Source: Achromobacter sp. MFA1 R4 (GTDB lineage: Bacteria; Pseudomonadota; Gammaproteobacteria; Burkholderiales; Burkholderiaceae_B). Taken from it: a stretch of 64,000 nt of DNA. The notes below the pieces were generated by a model that did no database searches, was not told the origin of the DNA, and saw only the letters and a program-made list of their open reading frames with translations. The stretch covers positions 3,286,001 through 3,350,000 of the forward strand of contig NZ_LT707065.1 in the NCBI RefSeq assembly GCF_900156745.1, read 5' to 3'. A program made the position numbers and the translations under genes. Every line of letters starts with the position of its first letter. Positions within the stretch are counted from its first letter, which is position 1. This document shows, one piece after another, positions 25,764 to 34,022 of this stretch.

Positions 25764-26201
25764 TCAGCGGTACACCAGCACCGGCAAGGTGCTGTGCGCC
25801 AGCACCTTCTGCGTCTGGCTGCCCAGCAGGAAGGCCGCCACCCCGCCACGCCCGTGCGACGACATGGCGATCAGGTCGCAACCGCGCGTCATCGCCACGT
25901 CGACGATCACCTGGTGGGGCGAATCGCTCTCGCGCATTTCGGTGGCGCAGGCCACGCCCGCCGCGCTGGCCTTGCCGGCGGCTTCGGACAGGTAGGAGCT
26001 GGCCAGTTCGCGCGCCTGGTCTTCGTAGACTTTGCGCATGCCTTCGAGGTGGACGGTCTCGATGGAGGGCATCTGCAAGGCGCTGTACACCGTCAGCACC
26101 GTCACGCTGGCGCCCAGTTCGCGGGCGAGCGCAAGGCCTTGCTCCAGGCCGGAATTGGCCAGGCTGGATCCGTCGATGGGGATGAGTATGTGCTTGAACA
26201 T
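25764..26201 (-). CDS. Universal stress protein, UspA family
   Basis: The 145-residue single-domain protein begins MFKHILIPIDGSSLANSG. It has the nucleotide-binding pattern SSHGRGGVAAFLLGSQTQ near the C terminus (G-x2-G-x9-G-S/T type), so it probably binds ATP. ATG 26201 follows GGAGG; ten upstream in-frame residues are rejected. It is convergent with the HMG-CoA-lyase gene (two bases between stops) and stands alone downstream of tRNA-Ser. Function in stress survival is general to the family; no specific partner is indicated. Confidence 0.88.
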   Translation of the reverse strand: MFKHILIPIDGSSLANSGLEQGLALARELGASVTVLTVYSALQMPSIETVHLEGMRKVYEDQARELASSYLSEAAGKASAAGVACATEMRESDSPHQVIVDVAMTRGCDLIAMSSHGRGGVAAFLLGSQTQKVLAHSTLPVLVYR

Positions 26202-26264
26202 GGCAACCTCCAGGGTGGAATCTGCGTCCATGGTACGCCCGCTGGGGACGGTTGCCTTTGATTT

Positions 26265-26352
26265 TGGCGGAAGCGGTGAGATTCGAACTCACGAACGGTT
26301 GCCCGTTGCCGGTTTTCAAGACCGGTGCAATCGACCACTCTGCCACGCTTCC
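26265..26352 (-). tRNA. tRNA-Ser(UGA)
   Basis: The 88-nt class II tRNA on the minus strand has acceptor GGAAGCG/CGCTTCC, discriminator G and encoded CCA. The anticodon loop reads CTTGAAA within GGT/ACC pairing (anticodon UGA). A long variable arm (CGGGCAACCG) and T arm GAGTTCGAATCTC follow. It is uninterrupted, in contrast to the split tRNA-Leu(UAA). Confidence 0.95.
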
Positions 26353-26461
26353 GGGGTTTGCCGCGATATTGCGGCCGCCAGGCAAACATTCTGCCCGAAC
26401 GAAAACGCGATATGCCGCAAAGGGCGCAATAATAATCCATTTGCTGCAAAGGAGGCACGCG

Positions 26462-27439
26462 ATGCACGCTGTTGAAATCACCCGCCCCGGCGGCCCCGAA
26501 GTCCTCGTCCCCGTGGAACGTCCCACGCCCGAGGCAGGCGCGGGGGAAGTTCTGATCAAAGTGACCGCCGCGGGCATCAACCGCCCCGACGTGTTCCAGC
26601 GCAAGGGCAACTATGCACCCCCGCGCGGCGCTTCCGACCTGCCGGGCCTGGAAGTGGCCGGCGAGATCGTGGGCGGCGACGTGGCCGGCAGCGGCTTTGC
26701 CGTGGGCGACAAGGTGTGCGCCCTGGTGGCGGGCGGCGGCTACGCCGAATACTGCGTCGCGCCGGTGGCGCAATGCCTGCCCATCCCCAAGGGCTTGTCC
26801 GACATCGAGGCCGCCGGCCTGCCGGAAACCTATTTCACAGTCTGGAGCAACGTGTTCGACCGCGGCCGCCTGTCCGAGGGCGAGGCCCTGCTGGTGCACG
26901 GCGGCGCCAGCGGCATCGGCACCACGGCGATCCAGCTCGCCCGCGCCATGGGCCACAAGGTCTATGCCACGGTCGGCAGCGACGACCGCGCCCGCGCCGT
27001 CGAGGCGCTGGGCGCCGACAAGGGCATCAATTACAAGACGCAGGATTTCGTGAAGGAAGTGCTGGACGCCACCGGCGGACGCGGCGTGGACGTGATCCTG
27101 GACATGGTGGCCGGCGACTACATCGCCCGCGACATGCAGTGCCTGGCCGACGACGGCCGCATCGTCATCATCGCCCAGCTCGGCGGTTCGCATGCCAACG
27201 TGGACACGGCCCAGGTCATGCGCCGCCGCCTGACGATCACCGGCTCCACCTTGCGTCCCCGTCCGGTGGCGTTCAAGGGCGCCATTGCCCGCGCGCTGCG
27301 CGAGCACGCCTGGCCCTTGCTGGAAAAGGGGGCCATCAAGCCGATCGTCCACGCCACCTTCCCGCTGGCCGAGGCCGCCAAGGCCCACGCCATGATGGAA
27401 GGCGGGGAAAACATCGGCAAAATCATCCTGACTATGTAA
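26462..27439 (+). CDS. NAD(P)H:quinone oxidoreductase, zeta-crystallin/PIG3-like
   Basis: The 325-residue MDR-superfamily enzyme starts MHAVEITRPGGPEVL with AAAGGAGG upstream. The GroES-like half carries AAGINRPDVFQRKG. The Rossmann half has the nucleotide motif VHGGASGIGTTAIQLA (about 142-157) and IDDRAR-type ribose contacts (SDDRARAVEALGA). No structural or catalytic zinc cysteines are present, as in quinone reductases of the PIG3 group. Likely two-electron reduction of quinones with NADPH. It lies between tRNA-Ser and tpiA and is probably monocistronic. Confidence 0.88.
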   Translation: MHAVEITRPGGPEVLVPVERPTPEAGAGEVLIKVTAAGINRPDVFQRKGNYAPPRGASDLPGLEVAGEIVGGDVAGSGFAVGDKVCALVAGGGYAEYCVAPVAQCLPIPKGLSDIEAAGLPETYFTVWSNVFDRGRLSEGEALLVHGGASGIGTTAIQLARAMGHKVYATVGSDDRARAVEALGADKGINYKTQDFVKEVLDATGGRGVDVILDMVAGDYIARDMQCLADDGRIVIIAQLGGSHANVDTAQVMRRRLTITGSTLRPRPVAFKGAIARALREHAWPLLEKGAIKPIVHATFPLAEAAKAHAMMEGGENIGKIILTM

Positions 27440-27477
27440 GAAACGCGCGGCGTTCGGCGTATCGCCGCGCAACAGGA

Positions 27478-27483
27478 TACAAT
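27478..27483 (+). promoter_or_regulatory. Putative -10 element of the tpiA-secG transcript
   Basis: The hexamer TACAAT stands in a 205-base gap before tpiA. It is followed by a ~160-base GC-rich leader that contains an 8-bp inverted repeat (GCCTGGAA / TTCCAGGC, 27494-27513) and a possible long-range pairing of GGTTGC with GCAACC. No clear -35 is visible. No known riboswitch consensus was recognised in the leader. Confidence 0.3.
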
Positions 27484-27644
27484 CTCGGGTTTCGCCTGGA
27501 ATTTTTTCCAGGCAGGCCCGTGGGCGGTTGCTGCACCCGGCCCCTCTTTCAGGTCCTCCAGGCCCGGTTCGGCGTGGGGCGTCTTGCCAGGGGCAACCCG
27601 AATCCGGCTCACCACCTCAGACCCAATCGTCAGACAAATTCGCC

Positions 27645-28391
27645 ATGACTTCAGTCGAAAACCGCGCCCGCCTCGTGCTGGGCAACTGGAAGATGCACGG
27701 CAACCTGGCCGAGAATGCCGCGTTGCTGACCGAGCTTCGTGCCGCGGATGCTGCGGGCCACTGCGAAATCGGCATCTGCGTGCCGTTTCCCTACCTGGCG
27801 CAGGCCGCCTCGGCCCTGACCGGCAGCAGCGTGTCCTGGGGCGCGCAAGACGTCAGCGCGCACGACAAGGGCGCCTATACGGGTGAAGTCTCCGCATCGA
27901 TGCTGAAGGAATTCGGCTGCCGCTGGGCGCTGGCCGGCCACTCCGAGCGCCGCGTGCTGCACGGCGAAACCGACGAGATCGTCGCCGCCAAGGCCCAGGC
28001 CGCGCTGGCCGCCGGGCTGACTCCCGTGGTCTGCGTGGGCGAATCCCTGGCCGACCGCGAAGCCGGCAACACGCTGGCCGTCATCGAGCGGCAGCTCAAG
28101 CCCGTGCTGGCCCTGGGCGCCGACGCCGTCTCCCGCATGGTCCTGGCCTACGAGCCCGTCTGGGCCATCGGCACCGGCCGCACGGCCACGCCCGAGCAGG
28201 CGCAGGAAGTCCACGGCGCCATCCGCGCCGCGCTGCGCGCCCTGGGCGCCGCCCAGGTGCAAGTGTTGTACGGCGGCAGCGTCAAGGCCGCCAACGCCTC
28301 CAGTTTGTTCGCCATGACTGATATCGACGGAGCCCTGGTCGGCGGCGCGTCGCTCGTGGCTGAAGAGTTTTTGCGAATTGCCGCCATCTAA
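27645..28391 (+). CDS. tpiA: Triosephosphate isomerase
   Basis: The 248-residue TIM barrel interconverts dihydroxyacetone phosphate and glyceraldehyde 3-phosphate in glycolysis and gluconeogenesis. Active-site residues are all present: Asn14 and Lys16 in LGNWKMHGN, His99 in AGHSERR, Glu170 in AYEPVWAIGTG. The phosphate-binding end VLYGGSVKAAN is also intact. Length is normal. The start MTSVENRARLVLGNWK is chosen over upstream in-frame codons that read through the leader. secG follows 21 bases later, a common betaproteobacterial pair. Confidence 0.97.
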   Translation: MTSVENRARLVLGNWKMHGNLAENAALLTELRAADAAGHCEIGICVPFPYLAQAASALTGSSVSWGAQDVSAHDKGAYTGEVSASMLKEFGCRWALAGHSERRVLHGETDEIVAAKAQAALAAGLTPVVCVGESLADREAGNTLAVIERQLKPVLALGADAVSRMVLAYEPVWAIGTGRTATPEQAQEVHGAIRAALRALGAAQVQVLYGGSVKAANASSLFAMTDIDGALVGGASLVAEEFLRIAAI

Positions 28392-28412
28392 GTTTCCGTT
28401 CCGGAGTCTGTA

Positions 28413-28898
28413 ATGCCCCTGATGCTCAAAATCCTGCTGGCCGTCCAAGTGATCTCGGCGCTGGCTATCATCGTCCTGGTCCTGCTTCAGCAGGGCAAAG
28501 GCGCCGACATGGGCTCCGCTTTCGGTAGCGGCTCGTCGGGCAGCCTGTTCGGCGCCACCGGCGCGGCGAACTTCCTGTCGCGCGCGACCAAGTGGTCCGC
28601 CGTCGTGTTCTTCGCGTCCACCGCCGGCCTGGCCTATGTCAGCCACAAGGGCAGCAGCGGCCCCGCCGTGGACTCTGGCGTGATGCAGAGCTTCCCGGCC
28701 GACCGTTCGGTGCCGCAGGCGCCGGGTTCGGTGCCTGCCGCCCCGGGCGCCTCGTCGGTGCCGGGCGCTTCGTCGGTTCCCGGCGCAGCCCCCGCTCCCG
28801 CCGCCAAGCCCGACGCCTCGGTGCCCTCCGCGCCGGCTGCTCCGGCCGCGCCCGCTGCCGAGAAGCCGGCGGAAACGCCCGCCGCGCCGGCAAAGTAA
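28413..28898 (+). CDS. secG: Preprotein translocase subunit SecG
   Basis: The 161-residue protein has two membrane helices (about 4-24 and 55-75) with the SecG motif LLQQGKGADMGSAFGSGSSG between them. It assists SecYEG translocation at the inner membrane. The C-terminal ~85 residues are a Pro/Ala-rich extension typical of betaproteobacterial SecG. It is co-transcribed with tpiA and followed by a strong terminator. In many betaproteobacteria a tRNA-Leu and the nuo operon come next; here a catabolic cluster does. Confidence 0.95.
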   Translation: MPLMLKILLAVQVISALAIIVLVLLQQGKGADMGSAFGSGSSGSLFGATGAANFLSRATKWSAVVFFASTAGLAYVSHKGSSGPAVDSGVMQSFPADRSVPQAPGSVPAAPGASSVPGASSVPGAAPAPAAKPDASVPSAPAAPAAPAAEKPAETPAAPAK

Positions 28899-28912
28899 GG
28901 TGGCAGGACAAG

Positions 28913-28939
28913 AAAGCCGGCGCATGCCGGCTTTTTTTT
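28913..28939 (+). terminator. Rho-independent terminator after secG
   Basis: The stem AGCCGGC/GCCGGCT with a GCAT loop is followed by a run of eight T. It closes the tpiA-secG transcript 15 bases after the secG stop. Confidence 0.88.
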
Positions 28940-28975
28940 CGCTTGCAGCAATGACCTGATCCGCGCGGAGGCCCC

Positions 28976-29917
28976 ATGGAAAAGCGATTGATGCCGTCGA
29001 TGATGGCGCTCCAGTGTTTCGAGGCGGTGGCGCGGCACATGAGCGTCACGCGCGCCGCCGAAGAGCTCCACATGACGCAGAGCGCGATCAGCAAGCAGAT
29101 CGCGCAGCTGGAGGCGCTGCTGCGCAACCCGCTGTTCCTGCGCGTGCGCCGCCGGCTGCAGCTGACCCCCGCAGGCGCGCTCTACCAGTCCGAGGTCAGG
29201 GCGATCCTGAACCAGGTAGACATGTCCTCGCGCTACATCCTCACCTACGGCAGCGAGACGCAGGTGCTGACCATCGGCACCCAGCCCACGTTCGGCGCGC
29301 GCTGGCTGATCCCGCGCCTGCAGCGCTTCATGGCGGCGCATCCGGACATCCAGGTGAAGGTGCGCAGCGAAACCCGGCCGTTCGACCTGATGCAGGCCAA
29401 GATCGACATTTCGTTCTTCTTCGGCCATGGCACGCTGCCCGGCGCGCAATGCCTGGAGCTGTTCGAGGCCGACGTCGTGCCGGTGTGCGCGCCCGGATTC
29501 CTGCGCGGCGACACGGTCGCCAGCCTGGAAGAATTGGGCGCCCAGACGCTGATCCAGTGCGCGTCGCGCCCGGAGGCCTGGCACGATTATTTCTCCCACC
29601 AGCAATTCCAGTCCGACCGCAGCTACCACGGTCCGCGCTTCGATACCTTCTACATGTGCGTGCGCGCGGCCGAGGGCGGCTGCGGCATCGCGCTGACGCC
29701 GCGCCTCTTGGCCGAAGAAGAGCTGCAGGCCGGCAAGCTGGTCATTCCCTGGGGCTATGTGCAGCCCAGCGGCGGCGCGTATTTCGTGGCGTATTCCGAA
29801 CACTCCGCCGAGGTGCCGAAGATCAAGCAATTCGTGGCGTGGGTGCAAGACCAGGCGCGCCAGCAGGACGGCCGCGGCGGGCCGCGCGGGCGGTCCATGA
29901 AAAAACGGACTGACTAG
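28976..29917 (+). CDS. LysR-family regulator (GcvA-like) of the hglS operon
   Basis: The 313-residue protein has an N-terminal HTH (~residues 6-64; MMALQCFEAVARHMSVTRAA, then MTQSAISKQIAQLE). Its GcvA-type effector domain includes IGTQPTFGARWLIPRLQRF and ends with helix IKQFVAWVQDQ. It is co-oriented with hglS, 83 bases upstream of it. Regulation of that operon is inferred from position; the inducer could be 2-oxoadipate or a related lysine catabolite. Confidence 0.85.
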   Translation: MEKRLMPSMMALQCFEAVARHMSVTRAAEELHMTQSAISKQIAQLEALLRNPLFLRVRRRLQLTPAGALYQSEVRAILNQVDMSSRYILTYGSETQVLTIGTQPTFGARWLIPRLQRFMAAHPDIQVKVRSETRPFDLMQAKIDISFFFGHGTLPGAQCLELFEADVVPVCAPGFLRGDTVASLEELGAQTLIQCASRPEAWHDYFSHQQFQSDRSYHGPRFDTFYMCVRAAEGGCGIALTPRLLAEEELQAGKLVIPWGYVQPSGGAYFVAYSEHSAEVPKIKQFVAWVQDQARQQDGRGGPRGRSMKKRTD

Positions 29918-30000
29918 GCCGAATTTTTTCATTTGATCGCGCCCCGCCGGGCGTGATTTCATGCGGGCCATCCTTTGTTCACCGATGTGCCGAGCCCGCC

Positions 30001-31398
30001 ATGAGTCAGAATTTCGTCAATCCCGATCAGATCCGCGCCTGGTTTTCCCGCGCCATGTCCGACATGTACAAGCAGGAAGTCCCGCTGTACGACACGTTGC
30101 TGGACCTGGTCGCCCAGGTCAACGCGAAGACGATGGCCGAGCAGCCGGATCTCGCCGCGCAACTGGCGCGCACGGGCGAGATCGAGCGCCTGGACATCGA
30201 GCGCCACGGCGCGATCCGCGTCGGCACGCCACAGGAATTGGCCAACCTGCGCCGCGTGTTCGCCGTGATGGGCATGCAGCCGGTCGGCTACTACGACCTG
30301 TCGACCGCCGGGGTGCCGGTGCATTCGACCGCTTTTCGCGCCACGCACGAAGCCGCGCTGCAGGCCAGCCCGTTCCGCGTCTTCACCTCGCTGCTGCGCC
30401 TGGAACTGATCGACGATGCGGCCCTGCGCGAGAAGGCCGCGCGCATCCTGGCAGCGCGCCGGATCTTCACCGAGCGCGTGCTGGCGCTGACCGCGCGTTT
30501 CGAGACGCAAGGCGGACTGGACGAGTCCGACGCCCGGGAATTCGTCGCCGAGGCCCTGCACACCTTCCGCTGGCACAGCGAGGCCACCGTCAGCCTGGAC
30601 GACTACCGCGAACTGCACGGCCAGCATCGCCTGATCGCCGACGTGGTGGCGTTCAAGGGTCCGCACATTAACCACCTGACGCCCCGCACATTGGACATCG
30701 ACGAAGCGCAGGCCGAGATGCCGCGGCGCGGCGTGTCGGCCAAGGCCGTCATCGAAGGCCCGCCGCCGCGCAAGTGCCCGATCCTGCTGCGCCAGACCAG
30801 CTTCAAGGCGCTGGAGGAGCCCGTGCGCTTTGCCGGTCCGGACGGCGCCAGCTCCGTGGGCAGCCATACGGCCCGTTTCGGCGAGATCGAGCAGCGCGGC
30901 GTGGCGCTGACCCGCAAGGGCCGCGCCCTGTACGACCAACTGCTGGATCTGGCGCGCAGCCGCATCAGCGGCGCGCCCAATGAAGGCAACGCGGCTGCCT
31001 ACATGCAGAACTTGCGCGACTGTTTTGCGGCCTTTCCGGACGACTACGCGCAACTGCATGACCAGGGGCTGGCGTACTTCCGCTATTTCCTGACCGGCAA
31101 GCAAGGCGCCCCGGAAGCATCGACGCTGCCGGCCCTGATCGAGCAGGGCTACATCCAGTTCGAACCGCTGGTGTACGAAGACTTCCTGCCGGTCAGCGCG
31201 GCCGGCATCTTCCAGTCGAACCTGGGCGACAAGGCGCAGGCCGAGTACGCGCAGAACGCCAGCCAGGCCGCGTTTGAAGCGGCGCTGGGCGCCCCCGTGA
31301 TGGACGAGCTGGCGCTGTACGACGACACCCAGGCGCGCTCGCTGGCGGGCTGCTTGCAGGCGCTGGGCGTGCAAACCGGTGAGCCGGTGGCCGCATGA
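30001..31398 (+). CDS. hglS: 2-oxoadipate dioxygenase/decarboxylase (HglS, YdcJ/DUF1338 family)
   Basis: The 465-residue protein matches from memory the Pseudomonas putida HglS sequence over its whole length. Strong blocks are MYKQEVPLYDTLL, IERHGAIRVGT, GVPVHSTAFRATHE, GPHINHLTPRTLDID and GSHTARFGEIEQRG. Reported metal-site residues of the family correspond here to His69, His225 and Glu295, with substrate-binding Arg73. HglS converts 2-oxoadipate to D-2-hydroxyglutarate in bacterial lysine catabolism using Fe(II) and oxygen. The ATG is at 30001; the stop overlaps the next gene by four bases. The rest of the lysine pathway is not in the window. Confidence 0.92.
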   Translation: MSQNFVNPDQIRAWFSRAMSDMYKQEVPLYDTLLDLVAQVNAKTMAEQPDLAAQLARTGEIERLDIERHGAIRVGTPQELANLRRVFAVMGMQPVGYYDLSTAGVPVHSTAFRATHEAALQASPFRVFTSLLRLELIDDAALREKAARILAARRIFTERVLALTARFETQGGLDESDAREFVAEALHTFRWHSEATVSLDDYRELHGQHRLIADVVAFKGPHINHLTPRTLDIDEAQAEMPRRGVSAKAVIEGPPPRKCPILLRQTSFKALEEPVRFAGPDGASSVGSHTARFGEIEQRGVALTRKGRALYDQLLDLARSRISGAPNEGNAAAYMQNLRDCFAAFPDDYAQLHDQGLAYFRYFLTGKQGAPEASTLPALIEQGYIQFEPLVYEDFLPVSAAGIFQSNLGDKAQAEYAQNASQAAFEAALGAPVMDELALYDDTQARSLAGCLQALGVQTGEPVAA

Positions 31399-32588
31399 GC
31401 CGGCTGGACCGCTGCCTGTCGGTGGGCGACTTCGAACGCGAGGCGCGGCGCATCATGCCGCGCTGTGTCGAAGGCTACATCTGCGGCGGCACCGAGGACG
31501 GCGCCTCGCTCGCGGAAAGCGTCCGCGCCCCGCGCGACATCGGCTTCCGGCCGCGCGGACTGCGCGTGGTGGACCAGCGCAGCAGCCAGGTCAGCCTGTT
31601 CGGCCAGGACTACGCCATGCCCGTCGGTTTCGCGCCGACCGGCTTTTCGGCCATCGTCATGCACGAATGCGATCTGGCCCTGGCGCGCGCCGCCCAGGAA
31701 GCCCGGATTCCGTTCATCATCAGCGGCGCCTCCAGCGTCCCGCTCGAACGCCTGCAGGAAGCCACCGGCAACCGCTGCTGGTACCAGGCCTACCTGCCGG
31801 GCAACATCGAGCGCATCGCCAAGCTGCTGGACCGGCTGCGCCAGGCGAGCATCCCGGTGCTGGTCGTTACCATCGACACCTGCGTGGGCGCCAATCGCGA
31901 GAACCTGCAGCGGCTGGCGTTCACCGTCCCGTTCAAGATGAGCGCAAGCGTCGTGCTGGACGGCATGCGGCATCCGCGCTGGACCCTGAACGTCTTCATG
32001 CGAACCCTGCTGGGCAGCGGCGTGCCCCGGTTCTCGAACCTGTACGAAGAGATCGGCCCGCCCATCACGCAGGATCCGCCCAACGGATTCCGGGGCGAGC
32101 GCGACAAGCTCTCGTGGGACCACATCCGCTGGATCCGCCAGAATTGGCCCGGCAAGCTGGTGCTCAAAGGCGTCATGCATCCCGACGACGCGCGACTGGC
32201 CTGCGCCGCGGGCGTCGACGGCCTGATCGTGTCGAACCACGGCGGGCGCCAGCTCGACGGCTGCATCTCGCCCTTGCAGGCACTGCACGACGTCGTGCAG
32301 GCGGTGCCGGCGGATTTTCCCGTGATGGTCGACGGGGGCTTCCGGCGCGGCGCCGACGTGCTCAAAGCCGTGGCCCTGGGCGCGCGCCTCGTATTTACCG
32401 GCAGGCCGCAGCTCTTCGGCGCCGCCGTGGCCGGGGCGGCGGGCATCCGCAAGGTCGCCCGCATATTCCACAGCGAGATCTCCACCAATATGGCGCTGCT
32501 CGGCTGCGCCACGCTGGGCGAAGTCACGCCGGACCTGATCGCGCCGGTGCGCCCGAGCGGCCCCTGGCACCCGCCGGCCCCTGCCTGA
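31395..32588 (+). CDS. FMN-dependent 2-hydroxyacid dehydrogenase (lactate dehydrogenase LldD-like)
   Basis: The 397-residue TIM-barrel flavoenzyme oxidises 2-hydroxy acids to 2-oxo acids. Family residues are Tyr28 in EGYICGGTED, Tyr130 in CWYQAYL, Lys258 in LVLKGVMHP, catalytic His282 with Arg285 in SNHGGRQLDG, and the FMN phosphate loop VMVDGGFRRGADVLKA. It is translationally coupled to hglS (ATGA), whose product is D-2-hydroxyglutarate. Oxidation of that or a related hydroxyacid is therefore an attractive guess, although this family usually prefers L-enantiomers. Confidence 0.86.
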   Translation: MSRLDRCLSVGDFEREARRIMPRCVEGYICGGTEDGASLAESVRAPRDIGFRPRGLRVVDQRSSQVSLFGQDYAMPVGFAPTGFSAIVMHECDLALARAAQEARIPFIISGASSVPLERLQEATGNRCWYQAYLPGNIERIAKLLDRLRQASIPVLVVTIDTCVGANRENLQRLAFTVPFKMSASVVLDGMRHPRWTLNVFMRTLLGSGVPRFSNLYEEIGPPITQDPPNGFRGERDKLSWDHIRWIRQNWPGKLVLKGVMHPDDARLACAAGVDGLIVSNHGGRQLDGCISPLQALHDVVQAVPADFPVMVDGGFRRGADVLKAVALGARLVFTGRPQLFGAAVAGAAGIRKVARIFHSEISTNMALLGCATLGEVTPDLIAPVRPSGPWHPPAPA

Positions 32589-32673
32589 ATCCAGCCGGCC
32601 CCGCCGGCACCCACAACAAAAAAATGCGGCGCGCACGACCCGTCGCGCCCCACCGTTCTCAAAAGGAGGAAAC

Positions 32674-33663
32674 ATGAGAAAGATCCATTCCAGGCTCGCC
32701 GGCATTGCGGCGGCGCTTGCCTGCGTCGTCACCGGGCCCGTCCAGGCCCAGGCGGACGCCTATCCCACCAAGCCCGTTCGGCTGGTCGTGGGCTACGCGC
32801 CGGGCGGCACGACCGACATCAGCGCCCGCATGATCGCGGACGTGCTGGGCAAGGAGTTCGGCCAGACCTTCGTGGTGGAGAACAAGCCCGGCGCCAACAG
32901 CAACATCGGCGCCGAATCCGTCACCCGCTCGCCCGCCGACGGCTACACGTTTTTTGTGGGATCGATCTCCACGGCGATCAACCAGTCCTTGTATTCCAAG
33001 ATGTCCTACGACGCGCTCAAGGACCTGGACGCCGTCGCGCTGCTGAACGTCGTGCCCAACATCCTGGCGGTCAACGCGAACGTGCCGGTCAAGACCGTGC
33101 AGGAATACATCGACTACGCCAAGAAGAACCCGGGCAAGCTGACCTGCGCCTCGCCCGGCAACGGTTCGTCCGCCCACCTGGGCTGCGAGCTCTTCAAGAT
33201 GAAGACCGGCATCGACCTCCTGCACGTGCCGTATCGCGGCAGCGGCCCCGCCGTGGCCGACCTGTTGGGCGGACAGGTGGACTCCATCTTCGACAACCTG
33301 CCGCCGCTCCTGCCCCACGTGCGCGCCGGCAAGCTGACCGGCCTGGCCGTCACCACCGGCAGCCGCGTGCCGTTCGCGCCCGACATCCCGACCATCGCCG
33401 AATCCGGCGTGCCGGGCTTCGACGTCGCCGCCTGGTTCGGCCTCTTCGCGCCGGCAGGCACCCCGCCCGAAATCGTCCAGAAGGTCAACGCCGCCATCAA
33501 CAAGGCACTGACCTCGGACTCGGCCCTGGCCGCCAGCTACCAGACCAACGGCTTCCTGCTCCCGCCGCCGCCCAATACTCCGCAGGCCTTCAAGGCCTTC
33601 ATGGAAAGCGAGACCCGCAAATGGGGCGAGGTCGTCAAGGCGACCAACCTGCAGATCAACTGA
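32674..33663 (+). CDS. Bug-family (TctC-like) periplasmic substrate-binding receptor
   Basis: The 329-residue protein has a signal peptide (LAGIAAALACVVTGPVQAQA, cleaved near residue 26). The Bug motif is YPTKPVRLVVGYAPGGTTD and the ligand-loop motif FVVENKPGANSNIG. The start has AAAGGAGGAAA upstream. It lies 85 bases downstream of the FMN dehydrogenase and may bind the C5-C6 acid metabolised by the two preceding enzymes. A weak hairpin terminator follows. No transporter membrane subunits are nearby. Confidence 0.9.
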   Translation: MRKIHSRLAGIAAALACVVTGPVQAQADAYPTKPVRLVVGYAPGGTTDISARMIADVLGKEFGQTFVVENKPGANSNIGAESVTRSPADGYTFFVGSISTAINQSLYSKMSYDALKDLDAVALLNVVPNILAVNANVPVKTVQEYIDYAKKNPGKLTCASPGNGSSAHLGCELFKMKTGIDLLHVPYRGSGPAVADLLGGQVDSIFDNLPPLLPHVRAGKLTGLAVTTGSRVPFAPDIPTIAESGVPGFDVAAWFGLFAPAGTPPEIVQKVNAAINKALTSDSALAASYQTNGFLLPPPPNTPQAFKAFMESETRKWGEVVKATNLQIN

Positions 33664-33720
33664 TCCCGCAGGCGGTCCGCGCCGGCGCCGGGACAGGGCC
33701 GGCGCGGACCCGTCACGGAT

Positions 33721-33744
33721 AAAGCGGGACAGCTTTCCCGCTTT
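33721..33744 (+). terminator. Hairpin terminator after the hglS operon
   Basis: The 9-bp perfect inverted repeat AAAGCGGGA / TCCCGCTTT has a six-base loop. It is followed by a short A/T-rich stretch rather than a clean T-run, so it may act in either direction. Confidence 0.6.
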
Positions 33745-33757
33745 CAAATTTACGTGA

Positions 33758-33763
33758 TAGAAT
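33758..33763 (+). promoter_or_regulatory. Putative -10 element for tRNA-Leu(GAG)
   Basis: The hexamer TAGAAT lies 41 bases upstream of the mature tRNA 5' end, after a locally AT-rich stretch. No convincing -35 was found at standard spacing. Confidence 0.35.
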
Positions 33764-33804
33764 GCTCGACTTTCCAGCAAGGTACGCCTTGCCGTGATGG
33801 TCAA

Positions 33805-33889
33805 GCCGACGTGGTGAAATTGGTAGACACGCTATCTTGAGGGGGTAGTGGCGAAAGCTGTGCGAGTTCGAGTCTCGCCGTCGGCACCA
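33805..33889 (+). tRNA. tRNA-Leu(GAG)
   Basis: The 85-nt class II tRNA has acceptor GCCGACG/CGTCGGC, encoded CCA and anticodon stem CTATC/GGTAG with loop TTGAGGG (anticodon GAG). A variable arm (TGGCGAAAGCTG) and T arm CGAGTTCGAGTCTCG follow. It is intact and uninterrupted. This tRNA often sits between secG and nuoA in betaproteobacteria; here it is about 4.9 kb from secG. Confidence 0.95.
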
Positions 33890-33921
33890 AGAATTTGTCC
33901 AGGTTGTTCCTGGGCGCAAAG

Positions 33922-33957
33922 AACCCGCATCTCTCCTATGAGGATGCGGGTTTTTTG
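33922..33957 (+). terminator. Rho-independent terminator after tRNA-Leu(GAG)
   Basis: The stem ACCCGCATC/GATGCGGGT, with an inner loop of about ten bases, is followed by six or more T. It ends the tRNA transcript 33 bases after the CCA. Confidence 0.88.
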
Positions 33958-33964
33958 TTGTAGG

Positions 33965-34022
33965 TTTCTGGGTTGCCCCTTTCTGGGTTGCCCCTTTCCG
34001 GGTTGCCTCTTGCTGGGTCCCC
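33965..34022. repeat. 15-bp tandem repeat (about 3.9 copies)
   Basis: The unit TTTCTGGGTTGCCCC is perfect at 33965-33979 and 33980-33994. It has two changes at 33995-34009 and a degenerate part-copy to 34022. It occupies the 395-base stretch between tRNA-Leu(GAG) and the glycosyltransferase gene. Further right, 34235-34262 holds two copies of CCTTTCGTTCGAGT; otherwise I see no gene in that stretch. Confidence 0.85.

Noticed and set aside
27484..27644. Possible riboswitch or 4.5S RNA in the tpiA leader
   Set aside because: None of the consensus boxes I know for cobalamin, glycine or SRP RNA are present on either strand.
33831..33845. Anticodon UGA reading for the tRNA at 33805
   Set aside because: Correct 5-bp stem placement (CTATC/GGTAG) gives loop TTGAGGG and anticodon GAG; the rest of the molecule is tRNA-Leu.
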